64,000 nt of DNA, taken from Callaeas wilsoni (Eukaryota > Chordata > Aves > Passeriformes > Callaeidae). Below, in pieces: positions 1 through 12,400 of this stretch; position 1 is the stretch's first letter, and each line of letters opens with the position of its first letter. The position numbers and the translations under genes were made by a program. The stretch is from the NCBI GenBank assembly GCA_013398955.1, contig VWPU01018811.1:153734-217733 (forward strand). Direction: 5' to 3'. The notes beneath the pieces were generated by a model. That model did not search any database, was not told the DNA's origin, and worked only from the letters and a program-made list of their open reading frames with translations.

Positions 1-3000
1 AGCACCACTTGCTATAAAAGATAACTGCTAATTTCTCAGTTATTAGGTCTTTCCAGTCACAAGGAGAAAATAAATGTTATGCTGCTCAAACAACCTTTCT
101 CATCAAATGGATTGGGAGAGAAATTCCTGAAGTAGAAAAGTGTCATAGGCGGTTCCACTACATTCAAGGAGTTGCTTGTGGATCTAATATTTTTAGTGCT
201 CGTCAGCAGATTGTTGGAACACCTAGAGTTCCTGATATATCATAGACATAAGCATTCATCTCAATAATTTATGTCTGTGTACCAGAATGTCCTATGTTTG
301 ACAGATGCTTTATGCTTCAAGGAAGGGGTGTAAGAACGACACTACTGCTGACTCCAACAGACAATTTGGAAAGGCTGCTTTTAGTATCCAAATGAAATAG
401 GGTATGGAACACTCAATTTTAATAATCTTAAGGCTTTGACATAGGAAAAAAATAAGTTGGGAATTCCAATTAAAGAATAATGCAGCATAACTTCAAGTGT
501 CAGCCTAGACTTCACATTTGCTCATTTTTCCTCATCTCTATTACAACCTGAATGTTATTTAAACATGCTTCATTTTAATTTTGTCTTAAAAATAAGTTTT
601 AAAAGAATTATAAACTATTGCTTATTCCCTCAAGAGATCAGAATCATTTCTTCCAAAACTATTCCTATTTCTCTGGCAACTGTCTAGTCACCAGTATTTT
701 AATATGCACCTTATTTACTCAACATGGTGCCAGAGTCTTAAAAAAACAAAAATAAAAGTAATTGCATGAAGTTGAAAATAAATTGCCAGGCTGTAAGCGG
801 TGCCAGAAAACTTCAGGTGTTTATTTTATTTAGTGTCCCACAACTTGGATGAGGTTCCACCGACATGCATATTCCTGGACTACTTTTATTTTTAAAACTG
901 ATTACCTCTACATTGTTTTCTTTCTTTGTTTTCCCCTATAGAGGTGCAGTTGATGACACAACAAGGTCTAGTCCTGTGAAAACGAGGTGTACTTTAGGAT
1001 GGGAATTTGGGGGCAATTTCATAGTAATATTTACTATTGTAAGGTCTGTGTCCCAGATTCATGCAACTTTATTAAGCACATGCTTATCCCTAAGGAAATG
1101 CAAGCATGTGTTTCAATGTAATCCTAAACTGGGAGGAAGGTAATTTTTCACTGGGTTGGTTTCCAGCCCTAAAGGTGGAAGCTGCATTGCATGCTCATAA
1201 AAAAAACTGTAACTCAAATGAAAATTAGCCACTCAGCAGAAACATTTGTTATGGTCACTTCCAAAACACACATCTAAAGGTAAAAGTAATCAAATCATTT
1301 AGGGATAAATGCAGGTTAAATACAGACGGGGCTGTGTGAACAAGGGGCTGTGTGTCAAGACCCCCATAGCAGCTAAGCAGGATCTTTCTAAAATAATAAT
1401 TGATTAACCATTTATTTTAAAATTAAGATTTTATTTTTTTAAATGCAAAATACAAAGGAAAACGAGGTGGTATGCCTCAGGAAGGAATGCAGCCAAAATG
1501 CAGTATGGGCACCCTGCAGCACCTCTGGTCCCAGGGCAATCAATGCATTTGCTTATGAGAGAAGATTACACCTTTGCTTACATAGGAAGTGAAGTGGTTC
1601 ATCTGTCTCTATTGTGAATGTTTCCTTAACAGGGTTTTTTATTACTGAAAGAAGTAGAACACAGAAGAGGACAGTAGAAGTAACTAAAATCAGTGTTACC
1701 ATACCCAAAGTTTTAGTGAAGAGAAATCTCTCCTGAAGTAGATGCTTTTTCTCCTCATTACAGTCATAATTCTGCAGAAGTAATAGCTCTGGAGCTGTGA
1801 GAATCAGGCTGTAAAAGCTTATATTCCACACTTCTGCAATATTTTCATTACTTGATACTAACTGGCTGTTACACTGGCATAACCAGAAATCCTTTTGAGA
1901 ATTCATTTGAGAATCCTTTGAACAAACAGATGACCATAACCAAAATGATCAATTCCCTCTTATTTCATTCAGATCCAGAGAGATACGATAGAATTAATAT
2001 TTTTTTAAAGAAACACAATACTCCAAAATTCTATTCTTTCCATATTTCACTGCTGAGTTCCACTTTTCATCATCTGTAAGCTCTTAGTCCTAAAGCCAAA
2101 AGAAGTTTTATTGCTGACTTCAAACAGGAGCAGAATTGGGCCCTAACATTCATATCACTTCACATGTGGTTTATCTAGAGCCTGAGATCTCATCATTTAA
2201 AACAGATTAAGAAATTTGTGGATTAATACTAGCAACTATTGAGAGAGAAATGTAAATGCTTTCAGGTTTACTATTTCATACAATTAAGCTGTAAGTTTTT
2301 CATTTATACATTTTCTGCTATGAATTAAGGATCTCCATGTCAGTTCATAGACACAATTTCCCTATGAATTCACAGGCAGATTCAGAAAGTTACTAGGGAC
2401 ATTTTTAGCACAAGGCAACTTGTTTAAAAGATGTAGGTGGAAACCTGGTTGAAATATACAGCAAAATTGTCACAGATCTTAACAGGCTTGTAACTTCATC
2501 TGTAAACCACTTTTACTAGGAATACATTATGATGAGCCATGGACTCCTGTGCTTCATAGAAAACATGAAAAATAATCTGATGTAGAACTAAAAAAAAAAA
2601 TAAAAACCCACAATTATTTGGTGGACTTCAAATACAAGCCAAAGAAAGACCCAAAACACAATCCCTTTCACTACTGCAAAAATAGAAGTGGTTTATGTCC
2701 CGAAGGATCTGAATAATTTTATGCCTCGCGTATTGCATCTGAATTACAGAAACACTCTTATGTAATGTTTTCATAGTTCATAGATCTGTATTTTTAAATA
2801 TTAAAAAAAGGCATGGTAATGGCAGTTCCCAGAGAACTGTGGGTTTTTTTCTGAAATCAAGACAGCAAAACTACCATCTGTGTTTCGTAGAATTTGGATA
2901 CATTTACATTTCAGAAAATTTCTTCTTGAGAGTCACAGAGATGGGGGGTTCTGAGACATATAATGAGTGTAGGCGGCAATTTTAAAGCAAACAAACCCTT

Positions 3001-5108
3001 GAAACCTTAAGAATTTCCCGTGTAAGAAAGTATTTTTCTGCAGGACATCCTGTGGGACTCCAGGGAAGCTGATCATGGTGGGCATGGCTGGTATCAAACC
3101 CGAGTCTGCCTTGCCTGAAGACGCTCACGCAGCCTGACAGCTCCCGGCTTCCCAGCGCCAAACTCCCTTCAGACACATCTCCTCACGGAGCCCTAAAACA
3201 ACCGGAAAAGCTTCGGTCCTCTCTCTGCACTGTCGTGCGTGCTGAAAACGAGAGAGTCTTCAGCAGAAGCTACGCATTTCTGGGTAGCATTGCCGAGAGG
3301 GGGGAAAAAAAAAAAAAAAAAGCTTTATAGCAGAGAGCTACGGTCATGGGTGCCTTTCATCACTTACACAAGACTCAGCGCACACTGGTTGGTTGTTCCC
3401 GGGCTTGCTGGGCTCAGAGAGGAGCGGGGCAGGAGCAAGGCGCTTCTCCGGCTCACGGGTCACCGGGCTGGACTCAGAGACAGCTGAGGTGGGGGTCACT
3501 GGCACTGCACCCAAATGTCAACCGCTCAGAAAACGCGTGACTAAACCCCGCGTCCTCTCAGCAGCAGGGAGAGCCAAAAGCACGATGCTGCCTCACAGCC
3601 CCCATCTATGCAAAAGGAGGTTTCCCCAGCGCTGTTATCTCAGCCTTGATGACCGAAACGGGCTTCGCTTGCCATTCTTTCACCGAGAGGAGCCACGAGT
3701 GGGACATTAGGAGCGAGGCCACAGCTGATGGCCGGGGAGGGACGGTGCGGCTCGGCACAGCGGGCCGGGGGCCGCGCAGCTTCCCAGCCCCGCACAGCCG
3801 CCGGGCAGCGCGAGGTTATCGCCGAGCGCAGCCTGCCTGCGCCGCGGGTATCGCCGGCGGCCGTCAGGGCGGAGAGGCCGCAGGCTTGGTTTTGCTTGGC
3901 ATGGCCGGGAGCGACTCGGCCCGGCTTTCCGAGGGCGCCGGCGCTCCTCGCGGTGGCTGGCGACACCGACCGGCTCTTCCCACGGGGCACGGCCGCCGTC
4001 TGGGTTAACCCAACGGAGGACGAAGTCGCTGAAGGGACTGCCAAGCCCCCGAGAGATCGTATTGAAACGGACGGGGCGAGCAAGCAGGCATCCTCCAGGA
4101 GGGAAAAGCCCCGCGCCAAGTTGCGCCGCTGGCCGCGGGCCGGGAAGAGCGCGGCAGGTCCGCGCCCGCGGAGCCGCACGGGCCGGCGCGCTGCCGGGAG
4201 GTCACTGCGGCCGGGCGGTCACTGCGGCCGGGCCGAGGGGGCTGTCAGCGCGGCTAAGGGGAGCGGCGGCCGACGGGCGCACGGAGCCGTCGGCTCCACA
4301 AAACTCGCGCGGCTCCGAGTCAGGTGGGAGGGCTGGGCGGACAGGCCGAGCGCAGCGGTGGAGCCGCGTCCCGTCCAGTCCGGTCCCGCGGTAAGGGACG
4401 CGCGCCGCTGCCCACGGGCGCGCTGCCGGTGCGGAGCCTCCGCTCCGCGGCACCCGATCCCGCTGGCACAAGCCGAGTCTCCCGGGCGGCACGCGCACCG
4501 CCCCTGGAGCTCCTGAGGTACCAGGAGCACGCTCCTCTGAGGAGCGGTGGTTTACAAAGGCGGGCCAGGACAGAGCCGGGGCTGAGCGGCCTCGTAGAGC
4601 GCAGCTCGCCGAGACGGGACGAGATGGGATGAGATGGGATGGGATGGGATGGGGCTGGCACCTGGGGATCTGCCCCCGCCCCGCTCCGTGGAGAGGCCGG
4701 GCCGGGATTTTTCCGTGTCTCGGGTGGGCGCTGAATCCAATTTGTCGGGAGTGATGCTGTAGGCGGAGATGAGAGGCAGAGCTAACGGGGCTTTTGCAGT
4801 CCCCGTACTTGTGAGGGGAAAGAGATGTAACGGCGCCCTGATCCCCAGCACTGCGGCGAAAAGGTCGGCGCGCGTCACTCCCGCTGACAGGAGGGACGGG
4901 AGTCACTCCCTGCAAAACCGAGACGCCCTGAGGTTTTGCTAGACACCGGTGAACGGCTCTTTCCCTTGCCCCTCCCTGAAGGTAGGATAGAGAGTTTAAC
5001 ATTTTGCCTCCCATAGAGACCGGCCGAGCTCCGCAGCTGCCGGACCCGTCTGCGCCCCCGCCGTGAGTGTGCGCCCAGCGCGGCGCGTCCCAGCGCGTCC
5101 CGGCTCAC
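1..5108 (-). other. GREM1: Presumed GREM1 intron 1 (partial)
   Basis: If the exon 1 call is right, this is the first 5 kb of an intron expected to run well beyond the window (about 10 kb or more in human). The right 1.4 kb is CpG-island sequence, and the rest is AT-rich. It contains one short ORF with a membrane-like segment (1553-1906, minus), treated as a finding. Confidence 0.45.
4611..4656. repeat. GGGAT pentanucleotide repeat
   Basis: Tandem GAGATGGGAT/GGGAT units lie inside the CpG island. The array is short (about 45 nt) and slightly imperfect. Confidence 0.8.
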
Positions 5109-5275
5109 CTGCGCGGCGGCGGCTCCTCGGTGCGGCTCGGCTCGGCGGCTCCTCGGCGTGGCCTGGGGCTCTGCGGGGCTCTGCCCAGTGGGTCACTCGG
5201 TGGAGCGGGTGGCGCGGCAGCCCAAAGCTGCCCGGGAGTCCATAGAGAGAGAGAGAGTCGGTTCCTGCCTACAAA
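5109..5275 (-). other. GREM1: Putative non-coding first exon of GREM1
   Basis: On the minus strand a strong donor (CGCAG|GTGAGC, exon end 5109) follows about 165 nt of GC-rich sequence. A TATA-like ATTTAAAT at 5301-5308 and a CCAAT box at 5349-5353 lie at typical upstream distances. In human, GREM1 is the next gene after SCG5 on the same strand, with a non-coding exon 1 and the whole coding sequence in a distant exon 2. No gremlin coding sequence is present, so this is inference from synteny and promoter grammar. Confidence 0.5.
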
Positions 5276-5300
5276 TTGCAGCAGCGCCGAGCTGTCTCCC

Positions 5301-5308
5301 ATTTAAAT
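5301..5308 (-). promoter_or_regulatory. TATA-like box of the putative GREM1 promoter
   Basis: A palindromic ATTTAAAT in an otherwise GC-rich region, about 30 nt upstream of the proposed start. A CCAAT box (5349-5353, minus) lies about 40 nt further upstream. Confidence 0.45.
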
Positions 5309-5897
5309 GTCTGCCAGCTGAGATCTGCTCTCCAAGCCCCTCCAGATCATTGGACAAGCGTCTCCAAAGCCCGTGTTATCCGCCCCTTTTAACACTTCCA
5401 TAAACTTCCACCAGGGAAAGCTTTCAGTCATGCAGATAAACACTCGACTACTTTCCTGTCTTCAGAGAATCGGTGCTAAAGGTCACCACCCCAAGGAATT
5501 GTTCCTGGAATGCACAGAAAATTCACATTTTCCATCCCCATTAAAGTATGACAGTTAAGAAGAATTAAATCTTACCCCCTCCCACCGCCTCCGCCGCCTT
5601 TCCGTGCACGCTGGGCGCTTCCCTGCCCATGAGCCGGCCCGGCAAGTGGGCCCGCTGCGGGGAGCCCCTGACCGGCCTGCCTCGGCCGGGAGGGAGGCAG
5701 CCACCTTTGCGGCCCTCCCTCTGACAATTTGGCTTTTTGAGGTTCTGCAGTGTGCCGGGAGTTTCGCAGCTTTGGAAAACAAACCTCTGTAGTAATGTCT
5801 GTGTGCAGAGGGCGTCAAACCGTGGTTCCCGATCCGCAGCCCCGCGCTAACGGCTCTGTATCACTGAGGGTTTGTTTTGGGGGGGCGGCGGGATTGT

Positions 5898-5922
5898 CTT
5901 TTTCTTTTTTTTTTTTTTTTTT
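5898..5922. repeat. T homopolymer tract in CpG island
   Basis: A nearly pure T run of about 24 nt follows a G run, between CpG-rich segments. Confidence 0.85.
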
Positions 5923-6450
5923 CCCCGCAAGAGGCGAGACACGCCGAGTGTCCCATCAGTGTGTCTCTCTGGGGGTGGAGGGTCCTCAAGCCTCCCGCGA
6001 GGGGCAGGGACGGCGAAGGAGCGGCGCGTATCGGCGAGGCTGAGCCGCCCGGCAGTCGGGGCGGCCGCGGGGCAGCGTAACGCGGAGCAGGACCGCGCCG
6101 AACCAGCCCCCACGGGGTCCCAGGGGTCGCTCGAAAATAGGCAGAAACCGGCAGGGGCTGAGCGTTTTGCGGACCCAGCCCTTCCCGGCGGTAGCCGGGA
6201 ACATCTCTTTGCGCTGCAGCTGCCCGAAGCGTACCCCGAATCTGCAGACAGCGTCGGGCTGGGGGCGTCGAGGGGCAGAGCCCTGGAGGGTGGAGGGACC
6301 CGACAGCTCCGCAGTGAAGCCTGCGCTTCCTCCAGTGCTAGCCGGCTGCCCCGTACTCCGAGCGCTCCAGCGCCGGGGCTCGGCGGTGCTAGCCACAATC
6401 GTTACGAGCGGAGCAGCCTCTGAACCACGAGCTGACTTCTGGGCTTGCTA

Positions 6451-9400
6451 GTTTAACGGAGACGTTTGTCAGCTGCCGCTTCCAGCTGCGGGCATCACGC
6501 GGCAGAAAGCAAAGCCGAGGAAAGCTCTGTCAGGGCCACGAGCGCTGCAAGTGGTACCGATGGGCCTGTTCTCTCCTTGCCGTTGGGCACAAGTTACTGT
6601 CCGTGAATCAAACCAGCCCTGCTCCTCGGTCACCAGCAGTCAGCACCCACCTTGGACATCAGACAGGCCGGGATCTCACCTGACAGGTAGTTTTATTGTC
6701 CCTGTTTTGCAGATGGGGAAGAGAAACTAAAATGAAAGGATTTGCTACATTAGGGATGCCAGAGCTAGGCAAGATGCCAAGTTTCTGACTCTCACAGTAC
6801 TTACTGGTAGCTTGTTCCTTGCTAAGACCTTTGCAAGGTTTCCCTTAGTGCCTGAGTGCTTAGCAAGGTAGTGAATTAGGCCCATTACAATAATTCGCAC
6901 ACATTTAGCGACAGCTTGTTAGAGAAACAATCACTTCAATCTCGGGGCAAGTGGCTGTAGTGCAATGGTAGGTGGCAGCATGAGAGAAAAAATGAGCTGG
7001 TATGCAGGAGCCACTGAAATTCAAAGACAATTAATGGGGGAAGGATTACTGGCAAAGAATTACAGCAAATGACATCTAGATGGGTAGAAGGAGAGGTCTA
7101 GGGAATTTTTAGGATTTTTTGGGGGTTTTTTATTCATAAAAGTGCTATTATTTTTATTTAATTCGTTTTTAACTAATTGGGGTCTTTCCTTTGTGATTCC
7201 AAATAAAAGGTCACAATTCCCACCTCTCAGTATGTTGACAGACTTCATGCTCCTTTCCATTTTCTTCTTTTAAGCAGTTTTACTGCTATGGAAGGGTCTG
7301 TTCACGTCTGTCCTGCTGTCTGTCTCTCACTCTGCTTGGCAGCCCCAGAGACAGGCCGGGAGCTGCTCTGCGCTGCCCGCTCCCCAGGGCCACAGTCCGG
7401 GCACTGAAGTGCTTTCTGCTGTCGCTCTGCGCTCCCCTTGGTGCCGATGATGGCACTGCCACTGCCGCGCTTCCAGGCACTGCTGCAGGCAGGCTGCCTC
7501 TCTGCTGTATTTTTCTGGGATGTCATTTACATGCCGCTGTGGCATTGCCTTTCCTAGATGATGCTTCTGGGCAACATTTGCAGACCAGCTCTGTCCACTT
7601 AACGCCTTACTGCATTCAGGCATCTAGCCAGAGTTGGTGATCTGGAGTAGCCCGCACTCTGACTTAAAGCACACTAGGAAACATTTTAGGAAGCAGCTCT
7701 TGGTGTAGAAGTTGTGTTCCCTCCTCAAGATCCATCTTCCTATTCTTGAATCTGAATATCCTATACCATATCTTCTCATCTGGTTTCTTTCTCTTAGCTT
7801 AATCCACAGTGTTCCAAGTATGCACTAGCACCTTAGGTCAAACAAGACAAGTTTTCGGATTTCTTTGACAGTTGGAAAGTAGAATTATTCCTGCAAGTAT
7901 TTGCTTGCTCATTCACAAAAATACAAAAATAAATTTGGGTACCAACAAGATAAATAATTGCAGCTGCATCTGGATTGAATGAAGGTAGAAATTTTTTAAA
8001 AGTAATTTTAAAAGGCCATTAAAGAAACGTTATGTCTCTTTTTATTCGTTTGAGATTGAGAGAGGCGGGGGAAAGATGTCTTTTCCCCTCATCATTCTTT
8101 CAGGTATCCAGAATAATTTCCAGCTTGGGAGACTTCTTATTTCTGCTGGAATCTTTAACAAAACATTCCCTGGGTTTGCTCCAAAGCTTCAGCTGTGCTG
8201 GTCAGATCCCAACCAAAGACTGGTTAAAAAAGCACCTAGTGCTGAAAGGGAAATACTTCTTCCTCCTACCATACCCACACTTGAAATTCTGTCGATTCTC
8301 ATCAGGGCTTCTAATTGGAGCTGGAACACTGATGGGGAAATGTTGTTTAATTATTTAGTATTAAAGAGGCCTATGGAAATCTGCATGTTTTTGTGGTAAA
8401 GGTATAGGTTTGAGATTAAGAGCTTTAATGTCATTGGATGGTAGTGGTGTGTATGTGAACCTGACTGATTACAACTACCTGCTTGCTATTGTTTTGTTCG
8501 GCTTTTTTTTTTTTTTTAATATTTCCTCTCCCATTTCTTGGTGGTATTCACTGTGTGAGCCGTTCCTTGTTGTAATGGAACAGTAAGAATTGTGTAAGCT
8601 TAAAAGAAGTGCTGTACTTAATTCCTGCAGAGAAAAATGTTATTGGGCTGAGCTGTCTGCTACTGCTAACTTTGAGTGCTACTCCAAGTATCCTCACTGC
8701 CAGGACAGTTGGCACCTTATTAAAAGCCTTTGCAGAGAAGCCAAAATTCACAGGGGCCAGAGGCTCTTCTTGAGTAAATTGGAATAGTTTTTAGTGATTG
8801 AGGGAGATGCAAGTGATCTATGACAGCTAGTATACCTAGAAAACCAGTATCTCTCACTGCTAGACAGGAGTTCCTCCAGGTCAGAAGTAAGGCAAGCTGT
8901 CCAACAGAGGCAGGGCACATCTGAACTGCTATGCTTGGTATTTTGAACGCTTCTCTTAAGGAGAGAAAGGAGCTTGGTTTGTCTCACCAACACAACAGTA
9001 ACTTTTCTAATTGAGCTGTAATGAGTCTAGAACCAAGCACTGACTTACACTGCAGTGTGCTGCTTGCCACGTGCCATCTTGGGGACATTTGAAGCTGCTG
9101 AGTGGAGGTGTGAGGCTATGAAGCTTGGCACAGTTGTTATCTGTTAGCTGTTTGATGAGACAAAAGATGCATGCATCGCAGAGATGTCTGGTTTCAGAAA
9201 TTAATTTTGTGGGATTTACACTCGGTCCCTCAGAGATGAGAGATGTCCTCACATTGTGGGGTATTGCTGAGTTTCTGGTGGTGTACTATGCTATCTTCCC
9301 GTCTTGTTGGATAAGATCAGCAGTGTCTCAGAAGTGACTCGTGACTTGGGAACAAAGCAAGATATTAGGTAGTGTTTGTTGTGTGGGCCACGCGTGTAAA

Positions 9401-12400
9401 TGTCCATCATTACATTCCTGCTGAGGTGTGTGAGCTTCTTTGCTCTACATGGGAAGAACACTCTGTGTTCTGTCATACAAAAGAATTGATACTCAAAGAA
9501 TCCGGTTTCCTGTGGATTTTAGATATATCCAAAAGTAGTGGACAAAAACCTTCATTGTAAACCAGCAAGGAAAAGGGGATTTTGCTTGTTATTTCAAACT
9601 TAACTAGGCAAACAGTAATAGCTGCCATTAGGTGAGGGAAAGAGATGTGCACGTTGATTTCAAGGTAGCATACTAACATACCAGGCCTGTGATTCTCGTG
9701 CAGGTACTCTCCTGTTTATTCTGTTGCAGATTATTATATGAAAAAACCTCTAATTTAAGTAGCATTGTGCTTCATAGCAAGCCTTATAGAGTAGTACCAG
9801 AAAAAGGTGAGGTTATTCTGAATTGAGGTAAATTTCTCATAAAATGTACTAGAAAATCAAGTTGAAGACTGTGCTTCACTTTGGCAAATTTCTGTTTAAT
9901 TAAGGAATTTTAATCTTTCTCTTATTTGGGTTTTAGAATTAATATCTGTATGATGGAGGTTGGAAAATATTGTACTTATTTAAAAAGCAATATTTTAGAT
10001 TTATGTTGGCAGAACATCAACTTTTTAACATACAGATTTCCATGAGCTGAATGAGAGAAAATGAAGGAAAAGTGCTTATTGTGCGGCTGTTTTTTTTTTT
10101 TAAATCAACTGTTTTAGGTCTTTTTACTTTCAAAATATTGCTTGATCTAGGAATAATTTGAAAATCCTCAGAAACAGGACATTAGAAATCAAAAGAATAA
10201 ATGAGTTCAAGAGAAAAGCTTTAAGCATCTAAATAATTTAAAAGTCTTGGGTTCTGCTTTGAAAAGTATGGTGTCCTGGTATGCTTGAAGAGCTTTCTTG
10301 TTCAGCATATACTGCATGTAGAGTCAGGTTGTGGGCTTGTAATGATGTCCACACCTAGGAGCCATGGTCACCCACCAGCATTCCGCTCTGCAGACAGAGA
10401 ACAAAAAATATGTTTTCTGGCCTCAAAACACCTACATACATAATACAATCCATATGTGACTATTTTTCAAAAGCTATTTAGAAAAGCTTATTTTATTAGG
10501 ATGAAGTTTGACTGCTGAACAAATACAAACTTTCATGCCAAATGAAGAAATATCATTTGTCAAGCTAAACTTTTTAAACTCTTTTTCACAGCTTTTTTTG
10601 ATGCATCTTATGTATTTGATGACTATAAAAGAATTTGCCAAGAAAATGAAAGCCATGAAATTCCTCTGCCCTCGTGCATTTGCTTTTCTTTTTCTTCTGT
10701 CTCCTGAAGCTGTAGGAGGTGTTTGCTGACATGCTTTCCTTTCAGGGCACTTCTGGAGCAACGTGGTACGAGCAGTGACTCGGCTAAGCAAACTGAGTTT
10801 GTGTGAACGTAAGAAGCCCTTACAGCATGAAGCTGTAACTGGGAATTATGAAAAGAGGCATCTAAGGATGCTCAATGTGTTATTTACATACATATTTCAC
10901 TATATGACAGCTATGAAATATAATTTCCAGTTATGCTGCAAAACTGAAAAACTCCTTTCCCAAACCTGACTGCATCCCAACATCTTAGACAGACTGCATA
11001 CACTTTTAAGACATGAATAGATCTCTCATGCGCAGTTCTGGAAAAATAGTCCTTTTTACTTTTCTTGCTGTGATGAAAGGCAGCTTGTTGTGTGACCTGC
11101 TGTGTTTCGGGGTGTTACCTGTGGGGGATTCTGTGCAGCACCTGTGGAGCACACAGTGTCAGTCTGGCAGGTAACGTAGGTGGCGGCGAGTCGAGAGATC
11201 TAGGCATTTTTCCTGACTCTGCCACTTAAGTCTGTAGTGAAACAAGAAAAGAGAGGCAGGAAAGCTATTTTATTATGTAAGGAGATTTGCAAGGCTTTTA
11301 TTTTGGTTTGTTTTGTTGTGGGTTGGTTTGGTTTTGTTGTTTTTTACTATCCCATTGCCCTCCTTTCAAAATTGAAATCTTACCTGGGTTTTTGCTTTTC
11401 CTGGCAATAATCATGTAAAAACAGAAAACCAGATAAAAAAAAGTAGCTTTGCAGGAATGAAAGAGATGAAGCTTTTTTTTTTGGTCTGAGACAACAACAG
11501 AATTTCTGCATTTTATACTTGAAATCCAGTGTCACAAAAAATGGCTGCTGTGTTACAGGAAGGAAAGAACTCTGTTAGTGGTTGTACTGCTGCAGCATCA
11601 GTTGCTCCACTTCTCAGAGAGAATACTAATGGAGGTGGAAGAAACAAAACCCTTCCTCACTGCCATTTTTTATTTAGATGGTCTCTCTGTCAAGAAGAAG
11701 AGGAGTAAGAGGCACAAGTTCGCCTCCCCACCTTCATCCTTTGCCTTGTTTCACTAATATCAGTTTTCTCTTGACTCCATTTCCCCACCTATAATACTGC
11801 AGTAGGGAACAGAGTTTTCAAAGGAGTAACTTTGGCCTAAATCATTAAGGCTTATTGGGTACCAAACTTCTTGTGAAATAAGCAGTTTGTAAGAGGAGTT
11901 GAGAGTTCAACTCAATCTGGAAAGATAAAACATAGTTTTTTAACTTTCATGTACTTTGTGTCTATGTGCTTGAATACATCCATTTTGTAATTTCTAAATG
12001 CTTTTAATAGGGAAGAAGGCCTTTTAACTTCTGTAATTCTCCCCAGTTAAAAAAAAAAAAACAAAACAAACATATTTCCAGTGAATAAGCCAAATTTTCA
12101 CTGTCGTGGACAAAAAAAAAGTTTAAAGGCAGACAAAGCACTGCTGGTTGACTTTTATAATATTTTTGCTGTATACATAAATTCAAACTGATAGTTAAGT
12201 GCTTAGGTAAGAAAGGTGGATTTGTGCATATACTTCATTTTTTTGCTGAACTTAGATTCGGACCTGAATCCTGCAGGGGCTTGCCAGATACTTGACTTTG
12301 TTTTCAGTGGAACTATTCAGAATGTATTATGTGAAGCACACACAGCAATCCAAGAGTCTTGAGTCAGGTGAGCCTTACTAAAAGACCCAAAATAATTTAT

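Larger units (their letters stand above)
3660..6430. promoter_or_regulatory. Large two-lobed CpG island
   Basis: Very GC- and CpG-rich lobes at about 3660-5300 and 5580-6430 are separated by a roughly 280-nt AT-richer stretch that holds TATA-like and CCAAT elements. Many overlapping ORFs on both strands are composition artefacts. Its position and the gene order point to the GREM1 promoter. An independent antisense promoter cannot be excluded. Confidence 0.75.

Noticed and set aside
3640..6451. Many ORFs of 60-270 codons on both strands (for example 4202-5014 minus, 3728-4516 plus, 5872-6423 plus)
   Set aside because: They overlap in several frames, are rich in Arg/Pro/Ala/Gly and match no family. 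Stop codons are rare in CpG islands, so these are composition artefacts.
8032..8399. Two overlapping + strand ORFs of about 108 codons
   Set aside because: Overlapping competing frames, no recognised domain and no splice or promoter context.
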